Part shown: one piece after another, positions 43,532 through 52,336 of the stretch
Numbering within the stretch: the stretch's first letter is position 1
Layout: each line of letters begins with the position of its first letter
NCBI GenBank assembly: GCA_963712485.1
Contig: CAVQID010000041.1
Location: forward strand, 1 to 64,000
DNA from: JALORV01 sp963712485
Lineage (GTDB): Bacteria > Pseudomonadota > Gammaproteobacteria > Burkholderiales > Burkholderiaceae_F
Reading direction: 5' to 3'
DNA length: 64,000 nt
Notes under the pieces: generated by a model
Seen by the model: only the letters and a program-made list of their open reading frames with translations
The model's database searches: none
Told to the model about the DNA's origin: nothing
Made by a program: the position numbers and the translations under genes

Positions 43532-45566
43532 ATGCCCTTCAGCGGTTTCCGCGAGCGGCGCAAGCGTGCGTCGAACGGCTTTCAACGCCCCTGGCTGCGT
43601 GTGGTCTCCATCGGCGCGCTGGTGCTCGCCGTCAGTGCAGCGGTCTTCGCATTGCTCTTCGACGCGAACTGGCTGAAGTCGCCGATCGAACGTCGCATCG
43701 CCGCGTCCACCGGGCGGGCCGTCGTGATCGCGGACGTGCAGGGGAGATGGCAGCGCGGGCCGCGCCTCGTGCTGCGCGATATCGGAGTCGGTGACGACGC
43801 GCGCGATCCGTTATTCAAGGCACGCGAGGTGTCATTCGTGGTGTCGCCCTGGCCGCTGCTCTGGGGTGAGCTGCGGCTTTCCGAGATCGGGCTGCGCGGA
43901 GCGGTCATCAATCTTGCGCGCGACAGCAACGGCAAAGCCAACTGGACGCGACGCGACGCGGGCCGCACCGACACCGAGCGCGATGACGCGCGGGAGCCGC
44001 TGTGGAAGACCGTGCGGGTGGCTGCGATTGAGCTTGACGACGTGGTGCTCACGCTGCGTGACGAGGTCACCGACGTCGAGGCCCGCGCGCGCGTGGACAC
44101 GCTGCCGGTCGCCGAGCGAGCGCAGGGCTGGCAGAACCGCGTGCAGATATCCGGACGCTACGAAAAGAGTCGCTTCTCCGGGCGAGGGGTGACCGGCCCC
44201 GTCATTACGCTGCGGGATACTGGTGCACCGTTTCCGTTCAAGGCGCGCATCGAGGTTGGCCAGACTGTCCTTGGCGCCGAAGGGCCAGATCGCCGATCTG
44301 CTCGGTGACACGAGCTTCGACGCCCGCATCGACATTTCCGGACCGAGCCTTTCGACGCTGTATCCGACGTTGCCGGTTGCACTTCCATCCACGCCACCCT
44401 ATCGCCTTCAGGGCTGGCTGCATCTGCACGAGCGGCACTATCGCCTCCAGGAGATCGTCGGTCGAATCGGCCGCAGCGACATCCGCGGGCACGGCGAGTT
44501 CCGCGTTCGCGAGCCACGGCCGATGCTGACCGCAAGCCTTCTGAGCGATCGTCTGGCCCTGGCCGACCTGGGTGCGCTGATCGGCGTGCCGCAGAGCGAC
44601 GACGAGCGGGCCCGCCGCCCCCGCGTGCTGCCGGACGCCCGGTTCGACGTGCCACGGATGAACGCGATGAATGCCGACGTGTCACTGACCGCGCGCCGGC
44701 TCGACGTCAATCCCGACGTGCCGCTCGAAGACCTGTCGGTCAAGGTCGAACTCGTCGATGGAGTGCTGAACCTGCGTCCGCTCAAGTTCGGTTTCGCTGG
44801 CGGCGAGATCATCTCGACGATCGTCCTGGATGCACGCCAGCGACCGATTGCCGCCGACGCAGCGGTCGATTTTCGCCGCGTTGATTTCAGTCGGCTGTTC
44901 CCGACGCTCGACACGAACCGCATCAGCGCCGGTGAACTCGGCGCGCAGATTCGACTGAAAGGGCGCGGGCAGTCGGTCGCCGAATTTCTCGGGAGTTCGA
45001 ACGGCACAGTCGCCGCAGCGATGTCCGGCGGGCGCGTCTCGCATACTGTCGTTGCCGCAGCCAGCCTGGACGGCGGCAAGCTGTTGCCGCTTCTGATCCG
45101 TGGTGATGAGCCGGTTGCCGTGCGCTGTGCGGCCGTGGCGATGGTTGTCGACCAGGGGATTGCACGCTCACAACTGCTCGTCTTCGACACGGACACCGCA
45201 CGCATCGATGGTGAAGGGGCGATCGATCTCGCGGCCGAACGCTATGCGCTCGAGATCAACGCGAAACCGAAGGAGGTGAGCTTCCTATCGTTGCGCGGAC
45301 CGATCAATGTGGCAGGCACGTTTCGCAATCCGCGCGTGTCAGTGAGTTCCGAGGTACTGCTGCGGGGCGGCGCAGCCATTGCATTGGCGGTGGTCAATCC
45401 GCTCGCTGCGCTGCTGCCGCTCATAGAGACCGGGCCCGGTGAGGATGCGCACTGCGCGAGCGTGCTGGCTCCGGTCGAGCCCGCCGTCAAGCAGGCGAGC
45501 AGGAAATCGGATCAACCGCCTCCGCTGCCGAAGACGACGTCGCCGCGACGGGCAAACCCGAAGTGA
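43532..45566 (+). CDS. AsmA/DUF748-like envelope protein, one apparent frameshift
   Basis: About 678 residues. It has a basic N-terminus, one transmembrane helix (VVSIGALVLAVSAAVFALLF, near residues 25-44), then FDANWLKSPIERRIAASTGRAVVIADVQGRW, the characteristic opening of the AsmA domain. Further beta-rich repeats follow, with LRDIGVGDD, LDDVVLTLRDEV and a C-terminal AsmA_2-like part (DFSRLFPTLDTNRISAGELGAQIRLKGRGQSVAEFLGSSNGTV). One extra base near 44284 breaks the frame inside VLGAEGQIADLLGD. AsmA proteins are implicated in lipid transport between the two membranes; this role is inferred from the family. Confidence 0.82.
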
Positions 45567-45613
45567 CGCGCTGCGCGCATGCCGCGCGGCATCGGACTTG
45601 CCCCAACAAAGAC

Positions 45614-46147
45614 ATGACCGACGCACAGGCGGAGGCAACATTGAAAGCAAAAGTTACACCTCTAGAGCAACTCCGGCGCAGGGCGTGGACCAAGCTGAAT
45701 GATGTGCGGTTCGTGCTCCTGACCACCCGTGACGCGAGCGGCGCGCTTTCGTCGCGTCCGATGACCGTGCAGCAGACGGAGTTCGACAGCACGCTGTGGT
45801 TTTTCGCGTCACGCAGCGCTGACTTTGTTGCCGAGTTTCAGCGCGATGCCGAAGTCAATGTGGCCTGCATGGATGCGAGCGACAGTTTCTACCTGTCCGT
45901 CAGCGGCCGCGCCTCGATCGTCAACGATCCGGCACGGGCACGCAGCCTTTGGGGCGTGATGAACGATGCGTGGTTCCCCGGCGGACCGACCGATCCCGAC
46001 CTGGCGCTGCTGCGTGTCGATGTCGAACGAGCCGAGCTCTGGCAGAGCGACACGAACCGCATGGTGCAGTTTCTCCGTATCGCGAAGGCCGCCGCGACCG
46101 GCACTCCTCCGGAAGGCATCGGCGAGCACGCAGTGATCAAATCCTGA
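45614..46147 (+). CDS. Pyridoxamine 5'-phosphate oxidase-fold general stress protein
   Basis: 177-residue flavin-reductase-like split-barrel protein (general stress protein 26 type). Features: LLTTRDASGALSSRPMTVQQTEFDSTLWFFASRSADFVAEF, then YLSVSGRASIVND and W-rich WGVMNDAWFPGGPTDPDLALLRVD. These match the PPOX family that binds FMN/F420 or heme; the substrate is unknown. ATG 45614 chosen (MTDAQAEATLKAKVTPL). Twelve bases precede the next gene. Confidence 0.85.
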   Translation: MTDAQAEATLKAKVTPLEQLRRRAWTKLNDVRFVLLTTRDASGALSSRPMTVQQTEFDSTLWFFASRSADFVAEFQRDAEVNVACMDASDSFYLSVSGRASIVNDPARARSLWGVMNDAWFPGGPTDPDLALLRVDVERAELWQSDTNRMVQFLRIAKAAATGTPPEGIGEHAVIKS

Positions 46148-46159
46148 CAGGAGTAAGCG

Positions 46160-46396
46160 ATGAACCGATTCTCAGCACGTAACTTCACCCTGGCACTTCT
46201 GGCAATGACTCTCGGCGCATGTGGCACGTGGACCGATGCGCAGAAGGGCACTGCGATCGGCGCCGGGGCAGGCGCGGCCGTGGGCCACGCCGTTGGCGGC
46301 GGTGTTCTCGGCACCGTGGGCGGAGCAGCCGTAGGCGGCGTCATCGGCCATGAAGTCGGCGAAAACCGCGACGAGAAGAAGGCGCAGTCCGAGTAG
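46160..46396 (+). CDS. Glycine-zipper 2TM lipoprotein
   Basis: 78 residues: signal peptide with lipobox LGAC (Cys21), then a glycine zipper (GTAIGAGAGAAVGHAVGGGVLGTVGGAAVGGVIGHEVG) and a charged C-terminus. Similar to osmotically inducible SlyB/OsmB-like outer-membrane lipoproteins. A clear AGGAG lies seven bases before the ATG. Probably in an operon with the preceding gene. Confidence 0.85.
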   Translation: MNRFSARNFTLALLAMTLGACGTWTDAQKGTAIGAGAGAAVGHAVGGGVLGTVGGAAVGGVIGHEVGENRDEKKAQSE

Positions 46397-46442
46397 CGCC
46401 TGCGGCTCCAGCGGCTCAAAATCGAAAGCGAAGCAGATTCGC

Positions 46443-46460
46443 GCGGCGCTTCCGCGCCGC
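46443..46460. terminator. Hairpin between convergent genes
   Basis: GCGGCGC-TTCC-GCGCCGC, a perfect 7-bp stem, sits between the stops of the glycine-zipper gene and rpoN. There is no T-run, so it is only a possible shared terminator. Confidence 0.35.
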
Positions 46461-46488
46461 CGGAGGAACTGACGCGCACGGCCCGCTA

Positions 46489-47997
46489 TCAGCGGACCGT
46501 GCCGTTTCTGTGATCGCGACGGCGGGTCTCGTACGGCGGCACCTTCATCATCTGCCGGTACTTGGTGACCGTGCGTCGCGCGACCTGCAGTCCCTGACGC
46601 GACAACAGCCGCGCGATGTGCGCATCCGACAACGGGTTGGAGGGGTCTTCCTCCTCGATCATTTCCTTGATTGCGCCGCGGATCGCGGTCGTCGAGCAGG
46701 TGCCGCCGCTGGCCGTCGCGAGCGCGCGCGAGAAGAAGAATTTGAGCTCGAAGACGCCGAGCGGCGTGGCCATGTATTTGTTGTTGGTCACGCGCGAAAC
46801 GGTCGACTCGTGCAGGCCGAGTTCTTCCGCAATCTCGCGCAGGCCGAGGGGCTTCATCGCGAGTTCGCCGTAGTCGAGGAAGTTGCGTTGGCGCTTGACG
46901 ATAGCCTGCCCGACCCGAAGAATCGTCGAGAACCGCTGCTCGACATTGCGCACGGTCCATCGTGCTTCCTGCAACTGCGCGGCCAGATCGGCGTGGGTCG
47001 AATCCCGATGGCTGCGAAACAGGTCGGCGTACATGCGGTTCAGGCGCACGCGCGGCACGATGTCCGGATTCAGCATGACTACCCACTCGTCGCGCACCTT
47101 GCGAACGATGATGTCCGGCGTGATGAAGCGGGTGTCCGACGCACCAAAGCGCCAGCCGGGCCGCGGTTCCAGGTGCCTGATGCAATCCACCGCGCGTTCG
47201 ACTTCCGCGGTCGACGCACCGACGCTGCGGGCAATGCCGCTGATGTCGCGCGTTGCCACGCGATCAAGACATTCTTCGACAATGCGTGTGGCCAGGGAGT
47301 GCACCGGAGTCCGGCTGCCGTTCTGAAACTCGCGCAACTGCAGCACCAGGCATTCCTTGAGATCGCGCGCTGCGATACCCGCCGGCTCGAGCGACTGGAT
47401 CAGGCGCAGTGCGACGGTGAGTTCGTCATCGTCGGGCGGCGGCTCGAGGCCGGACAGCGTCTTGAGTTCCTCGAGGCCGATCCGCAGGTAGCCGTCGTCA
47501 TCGAGTGCTTCGATGATCGTCGACATCATCACGCGGTCGCGCTCGGATGCGGGCAGCAGCTGCATCTGCGTGCGCAGGTGATCGCGCAGCGAGGCGTCGA
47601 CGGCCGCCAGCTCGGCGTAGTCGAAATCGGAATCCGAACCGTTGTTGCGCTTTGAACCGGGGCTGCCGTATTGCGCCCATGCGCTGCTTTCCCACTCGCC
47701 GTCCGCCTGGGGATCGGGCCCCGCGTCGACGATCGTCACCTGCGGTGAATCCGTGGCCGTAGGCTCCGTCGCCAGCACGGTCTCGCGCGGCGCCTGCACT
47801 GCTGCGGTGGCGCTGCCGCCTTGGTCGCCGCCTTCAGTGGCTTCGTCGGTTTCCAGGAACGGGTTGCTCTCCATCGCCCTGCTGACCTCGAGGGCAAAAT
47901 CCAGAGACGAAAGTTGCAGCAGTCGTACGGCCTGCTGCAGGCGGGGGGTCAATGTCTGCTGCTGTCGGTGCTCCTGGCGGAGCCTCGTTTGAGTCAT
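46489..47997 (-). CDS. rpoN: RNA polymerase sigma-54 factor
   Basis: 502-residue alternative sigma factor recognising -24/-12 promoters and requiring an AAA+ activator. Region I: MTQTRLRQEHRQQQTLTPRLQQAVRLLQLSSLDF. A region II of acidic and variable residues follows, then the core-binding domain (IIEALDDDGYLRIGLEEL, SLEPAGIAARDLKECLVLQL). The HTH is at GLREIAEELGLHESTVSRVTNNKYM, and the RpoN box ARRTVTKYRQMMKVP lies near the C-terminus. The start is placed at 47997, because the 18 codons further upstream are not conserved. It is not in the usual lptB-rpoN-hpf-ptsN cluster, so it could be a second copy. Confidence 0.93.
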   Translation of the reverse strand: MTQTRLRQEHRQQQTLTPRLQQAVRLLQLSSLDFALEVSRAMESNPFLETDEATEGGDQGGSATAAVQAPRETVLATEPTATDSPQVTIVDAGPDPQADGEWESSAWAQYGSPGSKRNNGSDSDFDYAELAAVDASLRDHLRTQMQLLPASERDRVMMSTIIEALDDDGYLRIGLEELKTLSGLEPPPDDDELTVALRLIQSLEPAGIAARDLKECLVLQLREFQNGSRTPVHSLATRIVEECLDRVATRDISGIARSVGASTAEVERAVDCIRHLEPRPGWRFGASDTRFITPDIIVRKVRDEWVVMLNPDIVPRVRLNRMYADLFRSHRDSTHADLAAQLQEARWTVRNVEQRFSTILRVGQAIVKRQRNFLDYGELAMKPLGLREIAEELGLHESTVSRVTNNKYMATPLGVFELKFFFSRALATASGGTCSTTAIRGAIKEMIEEEDPSNPLSDAHIARLLSRQGLQVARRTVTKYRQMMKVPPYETRRRDHRNGTVR

Positions 47998-48228
47998 CCT
48001 TCCTCCTCGTGGGCCGGGCCCTTGTTTTGTCGCAGGGGAACCGTTCTGCACACGCGGACCGGTTCACACTGCACGGCTGACCCTTTCCGGATCCGCCACT
48101 CGCGTGAACGCCGGATGAGTTCCGGCTGACGAGGACCCTCGGACGGAGGGCACCTGGCGAAAACAGTACACGAGCAAATATCGTGCCTGCCTCGTAACCT
48201 GGATCTCAGCAGAATGGCACGGCGTGCC

Positions 48229-49224
48229 TCAGCCAGAAACAAGCGTCAATTGAGCGCCGCTGCTGCTCGGCGCCTCCTTTGAGTTGAGACTGCGTGCGGT
48301 CGAGGTGAGAAGCGCGCGGAAATCGGCGCCAAGCTCAGCGTGTTTTGACGCGTAGGCGAGCGTTGCTTCGAGGAAGCCGAGTTTGCTGCCACAGTCGTAG
48401 CGCTTACCTGTGAAGCGGTGAGCGAACACGGGTTCGCGGGCCAGCAAGCGCGCGATGCCGTCGGTCAGCTGGATTTCATTGTTGGCACCCGGTTCCAGGC
48501 TTTCCAGGCAATCGAGGATTTGCGGCGTGAAGATGTACCGACCCACGACGGCCTGGTCTGAAGGCGCCACGTCCGGCGCAGGCTTCTCGACGATCCCCAT
48601 GACCCGTGCGAGCGGAGCTCCACTGAGAGCGGTCTCGACAATCCCGTACTGCGAGGTCTCTGCGCGCGGGACCGTCTGCACCGCGACGATGGACGATCCG
48701 CAGCTGTTGTAGCGCTCGACCATCTGCGAGATTGCCGGTTGTTCCGCGTCGATCAGGTCGTCGGGCAGCAGCACCGCGAACGGTTCATTGCCGATCAGGT
48801 GCCGCGCGCACTGGATTGCGTGGCCGAGTCCGAGAGGGGCGCTCTGGCGCGCGTAGGCGATGTGTACCTGCTCCGGTACCAGCCGACGCAGCTCTTTCAA
48901 CTGCCCATGGCGCCCTTTGCTCGCGAGTTCCCGTTCGATTTCGAGCGCGCGGTCGAAATAGTCTTCGATGGCCCGCTTGCTGCGATGGGTGACAAAAATC
49001 AGCTCGCGTATGCCGGCGGCGATGGCTTCGTCGACGGCGTACTGGATCAGCGGCCGATCGACGATCGGCAGCATTTCCTTCGGCATTGCCTTGGTCGCCG
49101 GGAGGAAGCGCGTGCCGAGGCCTGCGACGGGAAAGACGGCCTTGCGGACTTTCCGCGGCAACTCGCGTACTGGCGCCGACTCCTTGCCACGGCCGCTGCC
49201 GAGGAGGCGGTCCAGCAGCTTCAT
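48229..49224 (-). CDS. galU: UTP-glucose-1-phosphate uridylyltransferase
   Basis: 331-residue nucleotidyltransferase making UDP-glucose. Signature AVFPVAGLGTRFLPATKAMPKEMLPIVDRPLIQYAVDEA (residues 29-67), FVTHRSKRAIEDYFD, AVLLPDDLID, GIVEKP and YDCGSKLGF are all present. It has a short basic N-terminal extension. The start at 49224 overlaps the stop of the small upstream ORF (ATGA). UDP-glucose is the donor for OpgH and probably for the nearby glycosyltransferases. Confidence 0.95.
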   Translation of the reverse strand: MKLLDRLLGSGRGKESAPVRELPRKVRKAVFPVAGLGTRFLPATKAMPKEMLPIVDRPLIQYAVDEAIAAGIRELIFVTHRSKRAIEDYFDRALEIERELASKGRHGQLKELRRLVPEQVHIAYARQSAPLGLGHAIQCARHLIGNEPFAVLLPDDLIDAEQPAISQMVERYNSCGSSIVAVQTVPRAETSQYGIVETALSGAPLARVMGIVEKPAPDVAPSDQAVVGRYIFTPQILDCLESLEPGANNEIQLTDGIARLLAREPVFAHRFTGKRYDCGSKLGFLEATLAYASKHAELGADFRALLTSTARSLNSKEAPSSSGAQLTLVSG

Positions 49225-49484
49225 GGCTTGCTTCCCTTCGCATCCTCGATCAGTTCGGCGGCGCGATTGCGGCAGTCGGTGTCCTCGAGACCCTGTTCCA
49301 GGTCCGCGGCGGCGCGCTGGATGATCGGTCGCGGTTCGCTGGCCTGCGCATCCGACGACTCGTCGCGTTCGTTGGGTTGGCGCGGTGCCGGCCGCTGTTC
49401 GTCGGTCGACAGGGTCTCGCGGGTCCCCACGGGGCGACGCGCGCGTCGCGGTGGCCAGCGCAATCGGGCTCCTCGAGGCGGCAT
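49221..49484 (-). CDS. Small hypothetical protein coupled to galU
   Basis: 87 residues starting MPPRGARLRWPPRRARRPVG with a basic N-terminus and an acidic, helical C-terminus (AADLEQGLEDTDCRNRAAELIED). GGAG precedes the ATG by about six bases, and its stop overlaps the galU start by four bases, which supports translation. No family recognised. Confidence 0.5.
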   Translation of the reverse strand: MPPRGARLRWPPRRARRPVGTRETLSTDEQRPAPRQPNERDESSDAQASEPRPIIQRAAADLEQGLEDTDCRNRAAELIEDAKGSKP

Positions 49485-49629
49485 GTTCTTCTCCTTCTTC
49501 AGATGGAGAGAACAAAGCACATTGTGTGCCGCCCCGACCGCGTGAACCTGCAATCAGCTCCGTGGGACCGACGCTTGCTCAGGCGACCCGGGCGCAAGAC
49601 CGCGTCAAATACTCAACGGGAGAAACGAG

Positions 49630-50223
49630 ATGGCAAGCCGAGGCAATTCCAAGGCAAAGAGCGAAATCATCGAGATGCTCATGGAAGACCACAAGCGCGT
49701 GAAGCGTGCGTTCCGCGAGGGTGAAAAGCTGACTGAACAGGAAGATACCGAAGCGCTGGAGGAAATCGTCCAGCAGACCTGCGCCGAACTCCAGGTTCAT
49801 GCAACCCTGGAAGAAGAGTTGTTTTATCCGGCGATCCGGGAGGCCATCAAGGATACCGACCTGCTCGACGAGGCCGAGGTCGAGCATGCCTCAGCAAAGG
49901 ACCTCATTGCGCAACTCGAATCGATGACCGCCGAGGATCCGAAGTTCGCAGCGACGTTCAAGGTGCTTGGCGAGTACGTGAAGCACCACATCAAGGAAGA
50001 AGAAGGAGAAATGTTCGAGCAGCTCGAGCGCGCCCGCGTCCAGTGGGAGCCGTTGCTGCAAGAAATTCAGGAGCGGCGCGAGCAGCTGATGCAGGAACAT
50101 GGACTCGTCGAGATCGAAGAAGAGGCTGCTGAGACGGCAGAAAGCGCGCGATCACGGTCCGCAAGCAAGAGCGGGCGCGGACGCCGCAGCGAGGAAATGC
50201 CTGAAGAAGAGACCGCCGAATAG
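49630..50223 (+). CDS. Hemerythrin HHE domain protein
   Basis: 197-residue four-helix protein. Histidine/glutamate ligands of the HHE type are visible: LMEDHKRVKRAF, ELQVHATLEEELFYPAI, VEHASAKDLIAQL and YVKHHIKEEEGEMFEQL. Such proteins bind a di-iron centre and are linked to oxygen or nitric oxide sensing and stress. The C-terminal 45 residues are a low-complexity charged tail. Start ATG 49630 preceded by GGGAG. Confidence 0.9.
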   Translation: MASRGNSKAKSEIIEMLMEDHKRVKRAFREGEKLTEQEDTEALEEIVQQTCAELQVHATLEEELFYPAIREAIKDTDLLDEAEVEHASAKDLIAQLESMTAEDPKFAATFKVLGEYVKHHIKEEEGEMFEQLERARVQWEPLLQEIQERREQLMQEHGLVEIEEEAAETAESARSRSASKSGRGRRSEEMPEEETAE

Positions 50224-50225
50224 TT

Positions 50226-50352
50226 ATGGGCTCAGCCAGCGGCCCCGCAGAGGGCGGCCCAGATCTGCCCTTTGCGAGTCCGCTGCGCTCGTTTTGGACG
50301 GCGGGCTTCGAGGGCGCGGATCACCGCAACGCTCTCAATGGCACGAGAGCGG
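50226..50352 (+). pseudogene. Possible remnant 5' end of a family 1 glycosyl-hydrolase-like gene
   Basis: A frame from ATG 50226 encodes MGSASGPAEGGPDLPFASPLRSFWTAGFEGADHRNALNG. The SFWxAGFEGxDHRN part resembles the start of glycosyl-hydrolase family 1-like proteins that often neighbour this type of glycosyltransferase in Burkholderiales. After about 40 codons the resemblance ends and the glycosyltransferase begins at 50452. It looks like a deletion remnant; recognition is from memory of a short motif. Confidence 0.3.
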
Positions 50353-50451
50353 TCTGTGGGACGTCCGGTTCGACTTTTGTATCAAGCCTCTGCCAAGAAG
50401 CTAGAGACCTGTCAGCGGCGGATGCCCGCCGAAGCTGCACCGAGGAAACCC

Positions 50452-51708
50452 ATGCGCACGCTGATCGTCTTTTCACACCTGCGTTGGAACTTTGTCTTTC
50501 AGCGCCCGCAACAGGTTCTGACACGACTCGCGCAGCACTTCAAAGTGTTGTTCGTCGAGGAACCGATGCGCGGCAACGCGACGCCGTTCCTGGAGCGCTA
50601 TTCGCCGGCGCACAACGTCGAAGTGCTGCGACCGCGCACGACAGTCGATGCGCCCGGTTTCGACGATGCCCAGTTTCGCGAAATCAGCGACCTGCTGGTT
50701 GAGTATCTCGACGACTTCGGCATCGACGATTACCTCGCCTGGTTCTACACGCCGATGGCCGTGCCGCTGCTAGCCGGGCTTCGACCGCGGGCCGTCATCT
50801 ACGATTGCATCGACGAACTGTCGGCGTTCGGGGACGCGCCCGAGCTGGTGCATCAACGCGAGGCCGAGCTGATGCGGCGCGCCGACATCGTCTTTACCGG
50901 CGGGCCAAGCCTGTACGAAGCGAAGCGCAGGCATCACCCGAATGTGACGTGCTTGCCGAGTGCCGTCGACGCGGCGCACTTTGCGCCTGCTTCGGTATCT
51001 ACTCTCGACGCCGACGTCAGACGCTGTATTGACGATATACCGTCGCCGCGACTGGGTTTCTTCGGCGTCATCGATGAGCGCTTCGATACCGAACTGGTCG
51101 CGGCGCTCGCCGATGCCAGACCGGACTGGCAACTGGTGATGGTCGGACCGGTCGTCAAGATCGACATCGGCCAGTTGCCCAGGCGCGACAACATCCACTG
51201 GCTCGGTCAGCAGCCGTGCGAAAAGCTGCCGCAGTTCGTCTCGAGCTGGGATGTATGTCTGCTGCCGTTCGCCAACAATGCGTCGACTCGGTTCATCAGT
51301 CCCACCAAGACACTCGAATACATGGCCGCAGAGCGCCCCATCGTCAGCACGCCGGTGCGCGACGTCGTCACGCTCTACGGTGACACGGTCAGTATCGCCG
51401 CGACGGCGCGCGCTTTCGTCCTGGCCTGCGAACGCGCGCTTGCCGAATCGGCAGCCGACCGCGCCGTCCGGATCGCCCGGATGCGCGCGCACGTGAGCCG
51501 CACGACCTGGGACGCGACGGCGCGGTCGATGCTGCGACAGATTCGCAGCCTGCCCGCGCTGCGCGATGCGTCGATCGCTGTTGCCCGCGACGTCGCGACG
51601 GATCAGCGCGCGCGCAGCGCAGGTGGCGGCACCGAAGTGCGAACGGCCGGCAAAGCCATGGAGGTAATGGTCGGGACTGCGGTGCCTATGCTTACCGCCG
51701 CCTCTTGA
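50452..51708 (+). CDS. Glycosyltransferase (GT-B fold, family 1/4 type)
   Basis: 418 residues, starting MRTLIVFSHLRWNFVFQRPQQVLTRLAQHF at ATG 50452 (GAGG upstream). The N-terminal domain has YDCIDELSAFGDAP, the C-terminal domain LGFFGVIDERFD, WLGQQPCEKLPQFVSSWDVCLLPF and SPTKTLEYMAAERPIVST, where the conserved glutamate contacts the nucleotide sugar. Probably builds exopolysaccharide or a lipid-linked glycan. The last 50 residues are an extra low-complexity tail. It stands alone, without the mutase and hydrolase genes usual for this type. Confidence 0.87.
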   Translation: MRTLIVFSHLRWNFVFQRPQQVLTRLAQHFKVLFVEEPMRGNATPFLERYSPAHNVEVLRPRTTVDAPGFDDAQFREISDLLVEYLDDFGIDDYLAWFYTPMAVPLLAGLRPRAVIYDCIDELSAFGDAPELVHQREAELMRRADIVFTGGPSLYEAKRRHHPNVTCLPSAVDAAHFAPASVSTLDADVRRCIDDIPSPRLGFFGVIDERFDTELVAALADARPDWQLVMVGPVVKIDIGQLPRRDNIHWLGQQPCEKLPQFVSSWDVCLLPFANNASTRFISPTKTLEYMAAERPIVSTPVRDVVTLYGDTVSIAATARAFVLACERALAESAADRAVRIARMRAHVSRTTWDATARSMLRQIRSLPALRDASIAVARDVATDQRARSAGGGTEVRTAGKAMEVMVGTAVPMLTAAS

Positions 51709-51902
51709 GTCGGCTAGCTTTGTTGCGGGCGACGCGAAGCCCCACACGGTTTTCGCACTCTCAGGCACACGCGTGCCGCGACGGCGCCAGGACCATCGCG
51801 CGCAAGGCGAATCGTGTGCCCGCGCCGGGCACACCGGTTGCAGCGATATCTTCAGGCGCATCGCGCCCAGGCATTTCCCATCACATCGAGAAGGGACTAC
51901 AA

Positions 51903-52220
51903 ATGAAGAGGATTTTGGTGGCGGCAATGATCGGTTGGCTCGGCCTTTTTGCAACGGCATGCTCGGTCACGAGCGGACAGAGCAGCGTCGGCGAGTACGT
52001 CGACGACTCGACGATCACCGCACGAGTGAAGTCCCGCTTTGCCGAGGACACGACCGTCGCTGCAACACGGATCCAGGTCGAGACACTGAAGGGCGTCGTT
52101 CAGCTCAGCGGCTTCGCAACGAGCGAGGCCGAGCGCCAGCGCGCCGCCCAGTTGGCGGCAGCCGTCCCTGGCGTCAAGCAGGTGCAGAACTCTGTCGTCG
52201 TCCGCCCACCGCAGAGTTAG
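51903..52220 (+). CDS. BON-domain lipoprotein (OsmY-like)
   Basis: 105 residues: signal peptide with Cys20 in FATACS, then a single BON domain (DSTITARVKSRFAEDTTVAATRIQVETLKGVVQLSGFATSEAERQRAAQLAAAVPGVKQVQN). BON proteins attach to phospholipid membranes and protect against osmotic stress. The start codon is preceded by GAAGGGAC. An intergenic gap of 194 bp lies upstream. Confidence 0.9.
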   Translation: MKRILVAAMIGWLGLFATACSVTSGQSSVGEYVDDSTITARVKSRFAEDTTVAATRIQVETLKGVVQLSGFATSEAERQRAAQLAAAVPGVKQVQNSVVVRPPQS

Positions 52221-52336
52221 TTACGGGACGCGGCTCGGGAGGCTGAGCGCGCGCGTGACGATCGAGCCTCGGCAATGCGGCTCGATCGTTCACGCGTGGA
52301 CAGCAGCGCCCCGCAGTCAACGGGGTGCCTTAAACA

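Noticed and set aside
46172..47185. 337-codon frame overlapping the glycine-zipper gene and rpoN
   Set aside because: It is in a different phase from rpoN, which has all its domains; the product is repetitive and basic.
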